Part shown: one piece after another, positions 9,272-21,331 of the stretch
Numbering within the stretch: the first letter of the stretch is position 1
Layout of the letters: every line of letters begins with the position of its first letter
Source of the DNA: Pseudomonas sp. BBP2017
GTDB lineage: Bacteria > Pseudomonadota > Gammaproteobacteria > Pseudomonadales > Pseudomonadaceae
Assembly: GCF_003024385.1 (NCBI RefSeq)
Contig: NZ_PVZN01000007.1
Location: forward strand, 62,001-126,000
Direction of reading: 5' to 3'
Length of the DNA stretch: 64,000 nt
Made by a program: the position numbers and the translations under genes
Notes under the pieces: generated by a model
The model's input: only the letters and a program-made list of their open reading frames with translations
The model's database searches: none
What the model was told of the DNA's origin: nothing

Positions 9272-10657
9272 CTACAAACCCTGGAAAATCAGACTGAATC
9301 GGGTCAACCTATTCACCTCACTGCTCACCTCAACCCGCCCGCCATGCACGTCCATGATCGACTTGACGATCGCCAACCCCAATCCCGTCCCGCCTTCCAG
9401 CCGCGAACGTCCTGAGCCTGCCCGGTAAAAGCGTTCGAACAGGTACGGCAGATGCAGCTGTTCGATACCCGGCCCGTGGTTCTCGACCCACAGACAGACC
9501 TCATCCCCGCAGCGCTCGATCGCAATATCAATCGGCAGCCCCTCAGGGCTATGGCGAATGGCATTGCTCAACAGATTCGACAACGCCCGTTGCACCATCA
9601 AACGATCAGCCATGATCGAGCCCCAGCCGTGCAGGCGCAGGCTGATGCCTTTTTGTTCGCTGCTGAACTCGAACAGCTCACTGACGCGCTTGGCTTCATC
9701 GGCCAGGTTCACTGGTTTAAGCGGCAGCTGGGCATGAGGCTGACTGACCTGGGCGAGAAACAGCATGTCATTGATGATCCGGCTGAGCCGGGTCAGCTCT
9801 TCAATGCTGGCTTCCAGCACTTCCTTGTATTGCTCGACGGGACGCTCCCGGCTCAGGGTCACCTGAGCCTTGCCCATCAGGTTGCCGATGGGCGTGCGCA
9901 ACTCATGGGCGAGGTCGTCGGAAAACTGCGAAAGTTGCTGCACGCCGCCATCAAGGCGGTCGAGCATGACATTCATGGCATGGGCCAGCTCCTTCAGCTC
10001 TTGGGGCAAGTCATCCAGTGGCAAGCGCAAGGCCAGTTGTTGAGCGGAAACCTGCCCGGCGATCTGGCTGAACCGGCGCAGCGGCGCCAGGCCGCGCTGC
10101 ACCAGCTTCCAGGCAGCAAAACCGATCAACAGCACCAGAAATGGCAGAGCCAGCAGTGTCGATCGCAGGTAGGCCTGCAACAGGCTGTGGTCGTCAGCGA
10201 GGTTGACGGTGAGCAACACGCGAACATCGGTGCCGTCCTGCAAGCGCGCCAGCCGCGAGGCGGTTAGCAGGTGATTGTCATCGCTGTCGCGCCATTGCTC
10301 AAAGGCCAGCTCGGGGCTGCCGGGAATCTGCAGCAGGGCTTCGGCGTCGAGTCCCGGGCCCAGAGTCAACAGGGCCGAATGCCGGCCGGTCAGGGCGATC
10401 ACGCTCAGGCTCAGGTTGTCATGCCCCATCACCACATCCAGAAGCGGGTGTGCAGAGGTTTGCAGGTCACCGGACTTGAGGTCGATGCTCAGGCCGTGTT
10501 CGATCTGCGCCATTTTCGCCGTCAGGCTTTTGCGCGCCCGACTGTCCAGTTCGTGGTCCAGGGCCAGTACCGCCAGGCAGGCCATGAGCAGGACCAGCGC
10601 CGCGCCCATCAGGCTGACGCTCAGGCCCAGGCGCAGGGAAAGCCGTGCCGGTTTCAT
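9272..10657 (-). CDS. Heavy-metal sensor histidine kinase (CzcS/CopS/CusS type)
   Basis: This 461-residue membrane sensor has segments at about residues 10-32 and 167-187 enclosing a periplasmic metal-sensing loop. A HAMP domain, a HisKA domain with phospho-acceptor His251 in [13 protein letters not shown], and an HATPase domain with [11 protein letters not shown], a GPGI box and [10 protein letters not shown] follow. Its start overlaps the stop of the response regulator by four bases. Divergence from czcCBA makes zinc, cadmium or cobalt the likely signal. Copper is also possible, because the CopS and CzcS families are hard to separate by eye. Confidence 0.9.
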   Translation of the reverse strand: MKPARLSLRLGLSVSLMGAALVLLMACLAVLALDHELDSRARKSLTAKMAQIEHGLSIDLKSGDLQTSAHPLLDVVMGHDNLSLSVIALTGRHSALLTLGPGLDAEALLQIPGSPELAFEQWRDSDDNHLLTASRLARLQDGTDVRVLLTVNLADDHSLLQAYLRSTLLALPFLVLLIGFAAWKLVQRGLAPLRRFSQIAGQVSAQQLALRLPLDDLPQELKELAHAMNVMLDRLDGGVQQLSQFSDDLAHELRTPIGNLMGKAQVTLSRERPVEQYKEVLEASIEELTRLSRIINDMLFLAQVSQPHAQLPLKPVNLADEAKRVSELFEFSSEQKGISLRLHGWGSIMADRLMVQRALSNLLSNAIRHSPEGLPIDIAIERCGDEVCLWVENHGPGIEQLHLPYLFERFYRAGSGRSRLEGGTGLGLAIVKSIMDVHGGRVEVSSEVNRLTRFSLIFQGL

Positions 10658-11328
10658 TCGCGCGCCTCAAGCACATAGCCGACGCCGCGCAGGGTGTGGA
10701 TCAGCTTGTTGTCGAACGGGTCGTCGATCTTGGCGCGCAAGCGGCGGATCGAGACCTCCACCACGTTGGTGTCGCAGTCGAAGTTCATGTCCCAGACCAG
10801 CGAAATGATCTGTGTGCGCGACAGCACTTCGCCGCTCTGGCGCATCAACAGGTGCAGCAGGGCGAACTCCTTGGCCGTCAGGTCGATACGCTGGCCGCCG
10901 CGGTAAGCCCGGTGACGACCAGGGTCCAGCTCGAGGTCGGCGACTTTCAAGGTGTTCGGTTGCAGAGCCTGATCGTTGCGCCGCAACAGGCTGCGGATAC
11001 GCGCCAGCAACTCTGGAAACTCGAAGGGCTTGAGCAGGTAGTCGTCGGCGCCCAGGTCCAGGCCTTTGACACGGTCCGAGAGCCGACCGTGAGCGGTGAG
11101 CATCATGATCCGTGTGCTGGAGTCGGCGCGCAGGCGCTGCAGCACGGTCCAGCCATCGAGCTCGGGCAGGTTGACGTCGAGAATGATCAGGTCGTAGGCC
11201 TGCTGGCGGGCCAGGTGCAGGCCATCGGCACCGCTGTGGGCGCAATCGACGATGTAGCCGTTTTCGCTCAGGCCCTGCTGCAGGTAATCGGCGGTGCGAA
11301 GCTCGTCCTCGATAATCAGTAAGCGCAT
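10654..11328 (-). CDS. Heavy-metal response regulator (CzcR/CopR/CusR type)
   Basis: This 224-residue OmpR-family regulator has a receiver domain with acidic residues EDE (7-9), phospho-acceptor Asp51 ([13 protein letters not shown]) and a conserved KPF Lys near residue 102. A winged-helix DNA-binding domain ends in RGVGYVLE. It is the first gene of a two-gene operon with the kinase and is transcribed away from czcC. The ATTACA-N4-TGTAAT palindrome between the two operons is the expected binding site, and similar boxes precede the oprD-like and ptrA-like genes. Confidence 0.92.
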   Translation of the reverse strand: MRLLIIEDELRTADYLQQGLSENGYIVDCAHSGADGLHLARQQAYDLIILDVNLPELDGWTVLQRLRADSSTRIMMLTAHGRLSDRVKGLDLGADDYLLKPFEFPELLARIRSLLRRNDQALQPNTLKVADLELDPGRHRAYRGGQRIDLTAKEFALLHLLMRQSGEVLSRTQIISLVWDMNFDCDTNVVEVSIRRLRAKIDDPFDNKLIHTLRGVGYVLEARE

Positions 11329-11445
11329 GAAATGACCCGGTGTTGTGAAAAACGTTGATTCTCAACCCTGAAGTAACTTGAAGGTCAAGGGCTGGAAGGC
11401 GTCAAGCGGCGGATACTAAGTCATCTTGTGCTGGGGAACGGCTGG

Positions 11446-11485
11446 ATTACAGATTTGTAATTTTCAAGTCATCTTGGGGATAAAC
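11446..11485 (+). promoter_or_regulatory. Metal response-regulator operator and promoter of czcCBA
   Basis: A perfect inverted repeat ATTACA-GATT-TGTAAT lies at 11446-11461, the form of CopR/CzcR/CusR boxes. Nineteen bases later comes a -10-like ATAAAC (11480-11485), 46 bp before the czcC start. TCATCTT and G-rich positions between them are shared with the boxes at 17.2 and 18.7 kb. The site lies in the divergent intergenic region, so it may control both directions. Confidence 0.8.
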
Positions 11486-11531
11486 CCAGATTACTACAGT
11501 GCGGGCTCCAAAAAAGGCGCAGGAGTCCGCC

Positions 11532-12785
11532 ATGTTTTGCATCCTGGACAGGCCTGGCACAGGCCGTGGCCGTATTCTGCTGACGTTGGTATTGCTGGCT
11601 TTGCCCGGCGTGACCCTGGCCCAGGGCGCCGTGTTGACCCTCGACAGCGCCCTGCAAACGGCCCAGGCCAACAATCCTGAGCTGGCGGCAGCGCGTTGGG
11701 GTATTGATATCGCCGAAGGTGAACGGCGTCAGGCCGGGGTGCTGCCCAACCCCGAGCTGAGCTGGGAGGTAGAAGACACCCGCAATGGCTCGCAGACCAC
11801 CACAGTCAGCGTCAGTCAGATGTTTGAGCTGGGCGGCAAGCGCGGTGCGCGGCTGGGCTTGGCCGGGCGCGATTCGGAGCTGGCAGGTCTGGAGCTGGAG
11901 CGCCAGCGCAATGCCCTGCGTGCCGAAGTGATCGGCGCCTTCCAGGCAGCGGTGCAGGCCCAGGAAGGCCTGCAACTGGCCGAGCAGTCTCTGCGCTTGA
12001 GTGAGCGGGCATTGCAGGTGGTGCAGGGGCGGGTCAAGGCTGGCAGCGCTTCGCCGGTGGAGGCGACGCGGGCGCAGGTGCAGCTGTCTGAAGTGCGCCT
12101 GGAGCAAGCGCGCGCCGAACAGGCCCTGACGGTTGCCTATCAGCAACTGGCGGCGGCGACTGGAGCGCCCATGGCTGAGTTCAGCCGGGTCGAAAGCGTT
12201 GGTAACGAAGAGCCCGACGTCCCGAGCCGTACCCAACTGCTCGAACGTCTGGAGCAAACGCCGGCTATGCGCCTGGCCAGGACACAGATCGATCAACGCG
12301 ATGCGGCTCTGGACCTGGCGCGCACGCAGCGAATTCCTGACCTGACCGTGAGCGTTGGTAGCCAGTACAGCGAAACCGATCGCGAACGCGTCAACGTGGT
12401 CGGGGTGTCGTTGCCGATTCCGCTGTTCGACCGCAACCAGGGCAATGTCCTGGCCGCCGCCCGCCGCGCCGATCAGGCCCGCGACCAGCGTAACGGCACC
12501 GAACTGCGGCTGCGCAGTGAAGTGATCCAGGCCCTGGCTCAGTGGCGCACCGCTGCCAGGGAAGTGCAGGACTTCGACCGTTCGATCCTGCCGTCGGCGC
12601 AGCAGGCAGTGGATGCTGCCACGCGAGGCTTTGAGCGCGGCAAGTTCGCTTTTCTCGATGTTCTTGATGCCCAGCGCACCCTGGTGGCCGCACGGCTGCA
12701 GTACCTCCAGGCCCAGGCTCAGCGCAGCGAAGCTCGGGTGCGCCTGGAGCGAATTTTCGGCGACCTGAGCCTGGCCAGCCGCTGA
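11532..12785 (+). CDS. czcC: CzcC-type outer-membrane channel of a heavy-metal efflux pump
   Basis: This TolC-family protein of 417 residues forms the outer-membrane duct of the tripartite CzcCBA exporter. It has a signal peptide ending ALPGVTLAQG and two OEP repeats rich in long helices (ALQTAQANNPELAAARWGIDIAEG and AALDLARTQRIPDLTVSVG). Although the frame opens at GTG 11499, AGGAG at 11521-11525 places the start at ATG 11532. It is followed by czcB after 30 bp. The palindromic metal box lies directly upstream. Confidence 0.92.
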   Translation: MFCILDRPGTGRGRILLTLVLLALPGVTLAQGAVLTLDSALQTAQANNPELAAARWGIDIAEGERRQAGVLPNPELSWEVEDTRNGSQTTTVSVSQMFELGGKRGARLGLAGRDSELAGLELERQRNALRAEVIGAFQAAVQAQEGLQLAEQSLRLSERALQVVQGRVKAGSASPVEATRAQVQLSEVRLEQARAEQALTVAYQQLAAATGAPMAEFSRVESVGNEEPDVPSRTQLLERLEQTPAMRLARTQIDQRDAALDLARTQRIPDLTVSVGSQYSETDRERVNVVGVSLPIPLFDRNQGNVLAAARRADQARDQRNGTELRLRSEVIQALAQWRTAAREVQDFDRSILPSAQQAVDAATRGFERGKFAFLDVLDAQRTLVAARLQYLQAQAQRSEARVRLERIFGDLSLASR

Positions 12786-12815
12786 GCCTGATCGACTTTC
12801 CCCTAAGGAGACTGC

Positions 12816-14045
12816 ATGAACAAGAAGTCCACCACGCTGCTGATCGCTGTCTTGTTGCTGGGCCTGGGGCTGGGGGTGCTGCTGGCGCGCCAGACCGCTC
12901 CGCAGCCACAGGCGGCAACGCCAGCACCGGCCCAAGATCACACTGAAGGTGATCATGATGAAGAGGAACAAGGCGAGCACGGGCATGCCGAGTCTGCAGC
13001 AGGGCACGCGCAAGAAGAGGGCGCTATCAGCCTCAGCCAGGAGCAGATCGCGCTGGCCGGGATTGAACTGGCCGCTGTCGCGCCACAGCAATTGCAACGC
13101 AGCCTGTCACTGCCGGGTGAGATTCGCTTCGATGAAGAGCGCACCGCGCATATGGTGCCGCGAGCCGCTGGAGTGGTCGAATCGGTCGCCGTGGTGCTTG
13201 GTCAGCAGGTCAAGGCCGGTGACTTGCTGGCGGTGATTGCCAGCCCGCAGATCTCCGAACAGCGTAGCGAACTGGCTGCGAGTCAGCGGCGTCTGGAACT
13301 GGCGCGCAGCACCTATCAGCGGGAAAAGGACCTGTGGCAGGAAGGTATTTCGGCCGAACAGGACTACCTGCAGGCCCGCCAGAACCTGCAGGAGGCTGAG
13401 ATTGCCCAGGCCAACGCCCGGCAGAAAATCAGCGCCCTGAGCGGCACCACGGTGCTGGCCGGCGGCAACCGCTACGAGCTGCGCGCGCCGTTTGCCGGGC
13501 AGATCGTCGAGAAGCATCTGGTACCGGGCGAGGTGGTCAACGAAGCCAGTGCCGCCTTCACCCTGTCCGACCTCTCGCGCGTGTGGGCCACTTTTGGCGT
13601 GGCGCCGCGCGATCTGGGCAAGGTCCGCGCCGGCATGGCCGTGACCATTGTCGCCAGCGAGCTGGGCGAGCAGGTTGAAGGGCGCATCAGTCATGTCGGC
13701 AGCCTGCTCGGTGAGCAGACCCGCACCGCCAGTGTTCGCGTCACCCTCGACAATCCGCGAGGCGCCTGGCGCCCGGGCCTGTTCGTGGCCGTGCAGGTGC
13801 CGAGCGAAACCTTTGCCGCCGCCTTGGCGGTGCCTGATCAGGCGATCCAGAGCCTCGAAGAAAAGCCCACCGTGTTCGTGCGCACCACCGAGGGCTTCGT
13901 CGCCCAGGCGGTGGAGCTGGGCGCCAGTGCCAACGGCTATGTAGAGATTCGCAAGGGCCTGCAAGCCGGTCAGCAGGTGGCGGCGTTGGGCAGCTTCGTT
14001 CTCAAGTCGGAGCTGGGCAAAGCCAGCGCCGAACATGCCCATTGA
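12816..14045 (+). CDS. czcB: CzcB-type periplasmic adaptor of the metal efflux pump
   Basis: This membrane-fusion protein of 409 residues links CzcA to CzcC. An N-terminal membrane anchor (LLIAVLLLGLGLGVLLA) is followed by an acidic and histidine-rich stretch (DHTEGDHDEEEQGEHGH), a likely metal-binding segment. A biotinyl-lipoyl-like domain, a coiled-coil hairpin (about residues 145-205) and beta-barrel domains come after it. AAGGAG at 12805-12810 supports the start. It lies between czcC and czcA in one operon. Confidence 0.93.
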   Translation: MNKKSTTLLIAVLLLGLGLGVLLARQTAPQPQAATPAPAQDHTEGDHDEEEQGEHGHAESAAGHAQEEGAISLSQEQIALAGIELAAVAPQQLQRSLSLPGEIRFDEERTAHMVPRAAGVVESVAVVLGQQVKAGDLLAVIASPQISEQRSELAASQRRLELARSTYQREKDLWQEGISAEQDYLQARQNLQEAEIAQANARQKISALSGTTVLAGGNRYELRAPFAGQIVEKHLVPGEVVNEASAAFTLSDLSRVWATFGVAPRDLGKVRAGMAVTIVASELGEQVEGRISHVGSLLGEQTRTASVRVTLDNPRGAWRPGLFVAVQVPSETFAAALAVPDQAIQSLEEKPTVFVRTTEGFVAQAVELGASANGYVEIRKGLQAGQQVAALGSFVLKSELGKASAEHAH

Positions 14046-17250
<3,205 letters not shown>

Positions 17251-17326
17251 AGCCCTTGTCAGGATACCCATGGCGGCCGCATCAGCGGCCGTCGTGCGTA
17301 TTACGGCGAATAATCAGGAGTTGAAG

Positions 17327-18649
17327 ATGGGGAATAAAACCACAACCTGTATCACCGGCGTCCTGGCCTTGGCCAGCTGTTCAGTCGGCAATGCTAGCGT
17401 CGAGCCCCGGGGCTTTGTCGAGGACAGTAGCCTGACGCTGCTCAGTCGCAATTTTTACTTCAATCGCGACTATCGCAAGGGTGGCGAGTCACCCACCGGC
17501 AAGGCCGGGTATGCCCAAGCCTGGGCCCAGGCGTTTATCGCCCGTTTCCACTCGGGCTACACCCAGGGCACCGTCGGCTTTGGTCTCGACGCCTATGCCA
17601 TGCTTGCGCTCAAGCTCGACAGTGGCGACGGCCGCAGTGGTGGGCGAAGCTCATTCGATATGTTGCCGGTCGATAGCAACGGCGACACCGCGAGCAACTT
17701 CAGCAAGCTGGGCGGCGCCCTCAAGGCGCGCCTGTTCGACACTGAAATCAAAGTGGGCGATGTATTCCCGACCACGCCGGTGGTGCATTTTGGCGATTCA
17801 CGCTTGCTGCCGGAAAGCTTCAGCGGCTGGACCCTGGAAAACACCACGCTGGAAGGTCTCACTCTGCAGGGTGGACGCCTGCATGCCATGAGCCAACCGC
17901 TCTCGAGCAACAACCGTGACGGCTTCGAGACTTTCTACGCAGGCCCCGTCGACTCGCCGTGGTTGGGCTACTTCGGCGGTGACTACCAGGCCACCGACAA
18001 CCTCGGCCTCAGTCTCTACAGCAGTCGTCTGAAGGATGGCTGGGATCAGTACTACGCGGGTGTCAGCTATCAGTATCCGATCACAGAGCAGCTCAGTGTC
18101 TTTACCGGTTTCAACTACTACAAGGCCAAGGACCAGGGCCAGCAGTTGTTGGGCACCTTCGATAATGACATCTGGAGTGCCAAGGTGGGCGTGAGCTATG
18201 GCGCCCACACCCTGGCGTTGTCGCATCAACGCAACGAAGGCGACAACGACTTCGACTACCTGCGCCAGTCCGACTCGATCTACCTCGACAACTCGATCCA
18301 GTACAGCGACTTCAACTCACCCAAGGAGCGCTCGTGGATGCTGCGCTACGACCTGGACATGGCCAGCTATGGCGTACCTGGCTTGACCTTCATGACCCGC
18401 TACGGGCGTGGCAGCGACGCTGATTACTCTGATGCCAACGCGGTGTACATGCGCCGTGATGCCGAGGGTAATCCACTGACCGATCAGAAGCGTTGGGAGC
18501 GCGATATCGAAGCGAGATATGTGGTGCAGTCGGGCACCTTCAAAGACCTGTCACTGCGCATGCGTCAGGCCACCACCCGGGCCACGGCGTTCGAGTCGGA
18601 CCTGGACGAAGTGCGCCTGATTGTGGAGTACCCGCTGACCCTGTTGTAG
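17327..18649 (+). CDS. OprD-family outer-membrane porin
   Basis: This 440-residue porin of the OprD/Opd family carries a signal peptide and the family features FVEDSSLTLLSRNFYFNRDYR near the mature N-terminus, GVSYQYPI, and a terminal beta-strand ending EYPLTLL. Family members take up amino acids, peptides or small carboxylates. The substrate cannot be read from sequence. CAGGAG at 17315-17320 fixes the start at ATG 17327, although the frame is open from 17270. Its own TGTAAT box and its place after czcA suggest metal control, which recalls the inverse OprD-CzcR link in P. aeruginosa. Confidence 0.88.
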   Translation: MGNKTTTCITGVLALASCSVGNASVEPRGFVEDSSLTLLSRNFYFNRDYRKGGESPTGKAGYAQAWAQAFIARFHSGYTQGTVGFGLDAYAMLALKLDSGDGRSGGRSSFDMLPVDSNGDTASNFSKLGGALKARLFDTEIKVGDVFPTTPVVHFGDSRLLPESFSGWTLENTTLEGLTLQGGRLHAMSQPLSSNNRDGFETFYAGPVDSPWLGYFGGDYQATDNLGLSLYSSRLKDGWDQYYAGVSYQYPITEQLSVFTGFNYYKAKDQGQQLLGTFDNDIWSAKVGVSYGAHTLALSHQRNEGDNDFDYLRQSDSIYLDNSIQYSDFNSPKERSWMLRYDLDMASYGVPGLTFMTRYGRGSDADYSDANAVYMRRDAEGNPLTDQKRWERDIEARYVVQSGTFKDLSLRMRQATTRATAFESDLDEVRLIVEYPLTLL

Positions 18650-18656
18650 GGCGTTT

Positions 18657-18696
18657 CTTGCAACACTGTAATGTCCTGCTCACCTTGTCGTTAGCT
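18657..18696 (+). promoter_or_regulatory. Third metal-regulator box, promoter of the ptrA-like gene
   Basis: CTTGCA-ACAC-TGTAAT (18657-18672) keeps the left half in four of six positions. TCACCTT at 18680-18686 and the -10-like TTAGCT at 18691-18696 align with the two other boxes at identical offsets. Confidence 0.6.
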
Positions 18697-18747
18697 TGCC
18701 CTTCGTAAGATTGAACCGTACTGAAATTCAATCACGAGGTGAGCAAC

Positions 18748-18954
18748 ATGAACCTGATCAAGTATGCATTGGTGGGCGTTCTTGCCCTTGGCAGTGGTGC
18801 CGCGCTGGCCGAAGGTGGCGCGGAACGTTCGAAACAGTTTTGGGCAAACTTCCGCCTGAGCCAGGAGCAGCTCCATGGCAATAAGGATCAGGCGGTTGTT
18901 GCATCCGATGCGCGCAAGCACAGCGATGCTCAGCAAAAGGTCGCTAAAGAGTAG
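18748..18954 (+). CDS. Small secreted protein resembling the PtrA N-terminal family
   Basis: The 68-residue product has a signal peptide (MNLIKYALVGVLALGSGAALA) and a short mature part beginning EGGAERSKQFWANFRLSQ. The start AEGG-(A)-ER recalls PtrA-like small proteins of Pseudomonas, which are induced by copper. That assignment is from memory and is tentative. GAGG at 18736-18739 selects ATG 18748 over GTG 18739. It stands alone between its own metal-type promoter and a strong terminator. There is no cysteine or histidine cluster. The mature chain is helical and charged. Confidence 0.75.
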   Translation: MNLIKYALVGVLALGSGAALAEGGAERSKQFWANFRLSQEQLHGNKDQAVVASDARKHSDAQQKVAKE

Positions 18955-19005
18955 CTCCATTCACCTTGGAAGCTCCCCCCGCTCCTTTGGAAAAGGTGAA
19001 TATTC

Positions 19006-19030
19006 GGCGCCCACCCGGGCGCCTTTTTTT
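19006..19030 (+). terminator. Rho-independent terminator after the ptrA-like gene
   Basis: GGCGCCC (19006-19012) and GGGCGCC (19017-19023) form a seven-pair stem with a four-base loop followed by T7. A second inverted repeat, ATTCACCTT/AAGGTGAAT (18959-18967 and 18993-19001), lies just upstream and may form a competing hairpin. Confidence 0.92.
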
Positions 19031-19985
19031 ATTTGCGCGCCACCAGTACCGCGCGACGCGGCGCCGGCAGGCCTTCAATGGTACGGCTGTGGTCGGCGGG
19101 GTCGAGGAAGTCGCTGAGCGACTGGTAGCGCATCCACTCGGTGCTGCGTTGCTCTTCGATACGGGTGACACTGACATCGACGCAGCGCACATCGCTGAAG
19201 CCGGCGCGGCGCAGCCAGCGCTCCAGGGCCGGCACCGACGGCAGGAACCAGACGTTGCGCATCTGCGCGTAGCGGTCTTCTGGCACCAGCACCTGATGTT
19301 CGTCGCCCTCGACCACCATCGTTTCCAGTACCAGCTCGCCGCCTTTTACCAGGCAGTCCTTGAGCGCCAGCAGGTGCTCGATGGGCGAGCGGCGATGGTA
19401 GAACACGCCCATGGAGAACACCGTGTCGAAGCCTTCGAGATTGGCCGGCAGGTCTTCCAGGGCGAAGGGCAGGTGCCAGGCTGGCAGCTCTGGCAAGTAG
19501 CGTTGAACCGCCTGGAACTGACAGAAGAACAGCCAGTTGGGATCGACGCCGATGACGCTGTCGGCACCGGCACCGAGCATCCGCCACTGGTAGTAACCGT
19601 TACCACAGCCGACATCGAGAATGCGCTTGCCCTTGAGATCCAGGTGCGGAGCGACCCGCGACCACTTCCAGTCCGAACGCCATTCTGTATCGACGTGCAC
19701 ACCGAACAGGTCGAACGGGCCCTTGCGCCAGGGTGACAAGCCCATCAGCGCTTGTCGCATACGCTCGCGGGTGTCCTGGTCGCAGTCGCAATCGAGGTTC
19801 AGGCCGTTGACCAGGTCGACTCTGCTTGGCACCAGCGTCGGCAGCGCATCCAGGGCATTCTGCCAGCGCTCCAGGTCGCCGTGACCTTTCTCCATCTTGG
19901 CGTCGAGTTGCGCTTGCAGGCCTTGTGACCATTGCGCCAGGGGGGTGCCCGCCAGGCGGCGGACCAGAGGGGAAAGATCGATCAT
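19029..19985 (-). CDS. cmoB: tRNA U34 carboxymethyltransferase CmoB
   Basis: CmoB transfers the carboxymethyl group of carboxy-SAM to 5-hydroxyuridine at the wobble position, giving cmo5U34 in tRNAs that read four-fold boxes. The 318-residue protein shows [19 protein letters not shown] (SAM fold), [14 protein letters not shown] and [13 protein letters not shown], all hallmark CmoB sequences. Its start overlaps the cmoA stop by four bases, so the pair is translationally coupled. The 3' end meets the T-run of the terminator from the opposite strand. Confidence 0.96.
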   Translation of the reverse strand: MIDLSPLVRRLAGTPLAQWSQGLQAQLDAKMEKGHGDLERWQNALDALPTLVPSRVDLVNGLNLDCDCDQDTRERMRQALMGLSPWRKGPFDLFGVHVDTEWRSDWKWSRVAPHLDLKGKRILDVGCGNGYYQWRMLGAGADSVIGVDPNWLFFCQFQAVQRYLPELPAWHLPFALEDLPANLEGFDTVFSMGVFYHRRSPIEHLLALKDCLVKGGELVLETMVVEGDEHQVLVPEDRYAQMRNVWFLPSVPALERWLRRAGFSDVRCVDVSVTRIEEQRSTEWMRYQSLSDFLDPADHSRTIEGLPAPRRAVLVARK

Positions 19986-20725
19986 GGCAGGGCAATCAAC
20001 GAGGCAAAGTTAAGGCATTGGAACCAGGGCACGACCTTGGAGAAACCGGCTGCCAGCAGGCGTTCGCGGTGTTCTTCAAGGCTGTCGGGCTTCATCACGT
20101 TCTCGATGGCGCTGCGCTTCTGGGCAATTTCCAGTTCGCTGTAGCCATTGGCGCGTTTGAAGGCGACATGCAGGTCGGTGAGCAGGGCGTGTTCGTCCGG
20201 GTCGTTGAAGCGCAGCTTTTCCGAAAGGATCAGCGCACCGCCCGGCAGCAGCGACTGGCGAATACGCGTGAGCAGTTCCAGGCGCTGCTCGGGGGCGATG
20301 AACTGCAGGGTGAAGTTCATTGCCACCACTGAGGCAGGTTGAAACGCCAGAGCAAGAATATCGCCCTCGATCACCTCGACCGGCAGCAGCTCCTGGAACA
20401 TCGAGTCCTGGGCATTGAGGTATTGCCGGCAGCGCTCGACCATGGCTGCCGAGTTGTCGATGGCGATCACCCGGCAACCGTCGCTGCGCACGTGGCGGCG
20501 CAGGGCCTGCGTCACCGCCCCCAGTGAGCTGCCCAGGTCATACAGGGCAGTGTTCGGCTGAGCAAATTGCGCAGCCAGTACGCCGAGGTTCTCGACAATG
20601 GTTGGGTAACCGGGCACCGAGCGCTTGATCATGTCCGGGAACACCCGCACCACGTCTTCGTTGAAGGCGAAGTCGGGCACCTGGCCAAGTGGCTGGGCGA
20701 ATAGGCGGTCGGGTTCTTTGCTCAC
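19982..20725 (-). CDS. cmoA: Carboxy-S-adenosyl-L-methionine synthase CmoA
   Basis: CmoA converts SAM and prephenate to carboxy-SAM, the donor used by CmoB. The 247-residue protein has the methyltransferase fold with [31 protein letters not shown] and [13 protein letters not shown], matching known CmoA proteins. It begins the cmoA-cmoB operon and overlaps cmoB by ATGA. Upstream lies the lipoprotein gene in the same orientation, 85 bp away. Confidence 0.96.
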   Translation of the reverse strand: MSKEPDRLFAQPLGQVPDFAFNEDVVRVFPDMIKRSVPGYPTIVENLGVLAAQFAQPNTALYDLGSSLGAVTQALRRHVRSDGCRVIAIDNSAAMVERCRQYLNAQDSMFQELLPVEVIEGDILALAFQPASVVAMNFTLQFIAPEQRLELLTRIRQSLLPGGALILSEKLRFNDPDEHALLTDLHVAFKRANGYSELEIAQKRSAIENVMKPDSLEEHRERLLAAGFSKVVPWFQCLNFASLIALP

Positions 20726-20810
20726 GGGGGCAATCCAGGCGTTGGGCAGTAAAAGTCGGGCATTTTAGCCAAACTAGCCGGCAGATGCATGGCCTGGCTG
20801 ACCAGCGCTG

Positions 20811-21209
20811 CTACTTCACCGTGATTGTACAGTCGAACGTCTGCACCGGACGCACTTCCGGGGCCCAAGGCTGTTGGTAAACCAGCAGCAAATGCCCCTC
20901 GCCTGCGGCCTGGGCCTGGAAGCGCCAGGTCGATTGCCCTGCACTGCCGACGATCCCGGCATCTTCTGGATGGCTGTAGACCTCCTGGCCCAGGCTGCGC
21001 AGGATGCCGGCTGCGGGGTTCTGCAGCAGCCAACGGTAGCCAGTACTGGGGTTGCTCGGCAGGGTCAAGGTGAGGGTCTGGCCCGTCTCCAGGCGGACAG
21101 GGCACTGGCTTGGCTTTTCCAGCGCTACGTTGTCGTGTTTGCCCGGGGTTTGTGAGCAGGCTGCCAGGAGGGGCAGGCCAAGGACTAGCAACTTCAAGTT
21201 GATGTTCAT
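20811..21209 (-). CDS. Chagasin-like (family I42) cysteine-protease inhibitor lipoprotein
   Basis: This small lipoprotein has a type II signal sequence with lipobox LLAACS, followed by an immunoglobulin-like domain. The domain contains NPSTGYRW, matching the NPTTGY loop by which chagasin-family inhibitors enter the active site of papain-like peptidases. The RPVQTF segment and a terminal beta strand are also as expected. ATG 21209 is chosen because it places the signal peptide at the N-terminus. ATG 21224 would add five residues. It is divergent from the xaxA-like gene across 122 bp. The natural target is unknown. Confidence 0.78.
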   Translation of the reverse strand: MNINLKLLVLGLPLLAACSQTPGKHDNVALEKPSQCPVRLETGQTLTLTLPSNPSTGYRWLLQNPAAGILRSLGQEVYSHPEDAGIVGSAGQSTWRFQAQAAGEGHLLLVYQQPWAPEVRPVQTFDCTITVK

Positions 21210-21331
21210 CGACAATCCAGTCATTCAGGCGGGCATTGACTTTCAGGAAGGCCTGCCCTCTGTAGAGCAATTCGCAGCGCGATTAGCTTGATGGTCCCAG
21301 GCCAGTTTGGTCTGTCAACAGGGACATGAAT

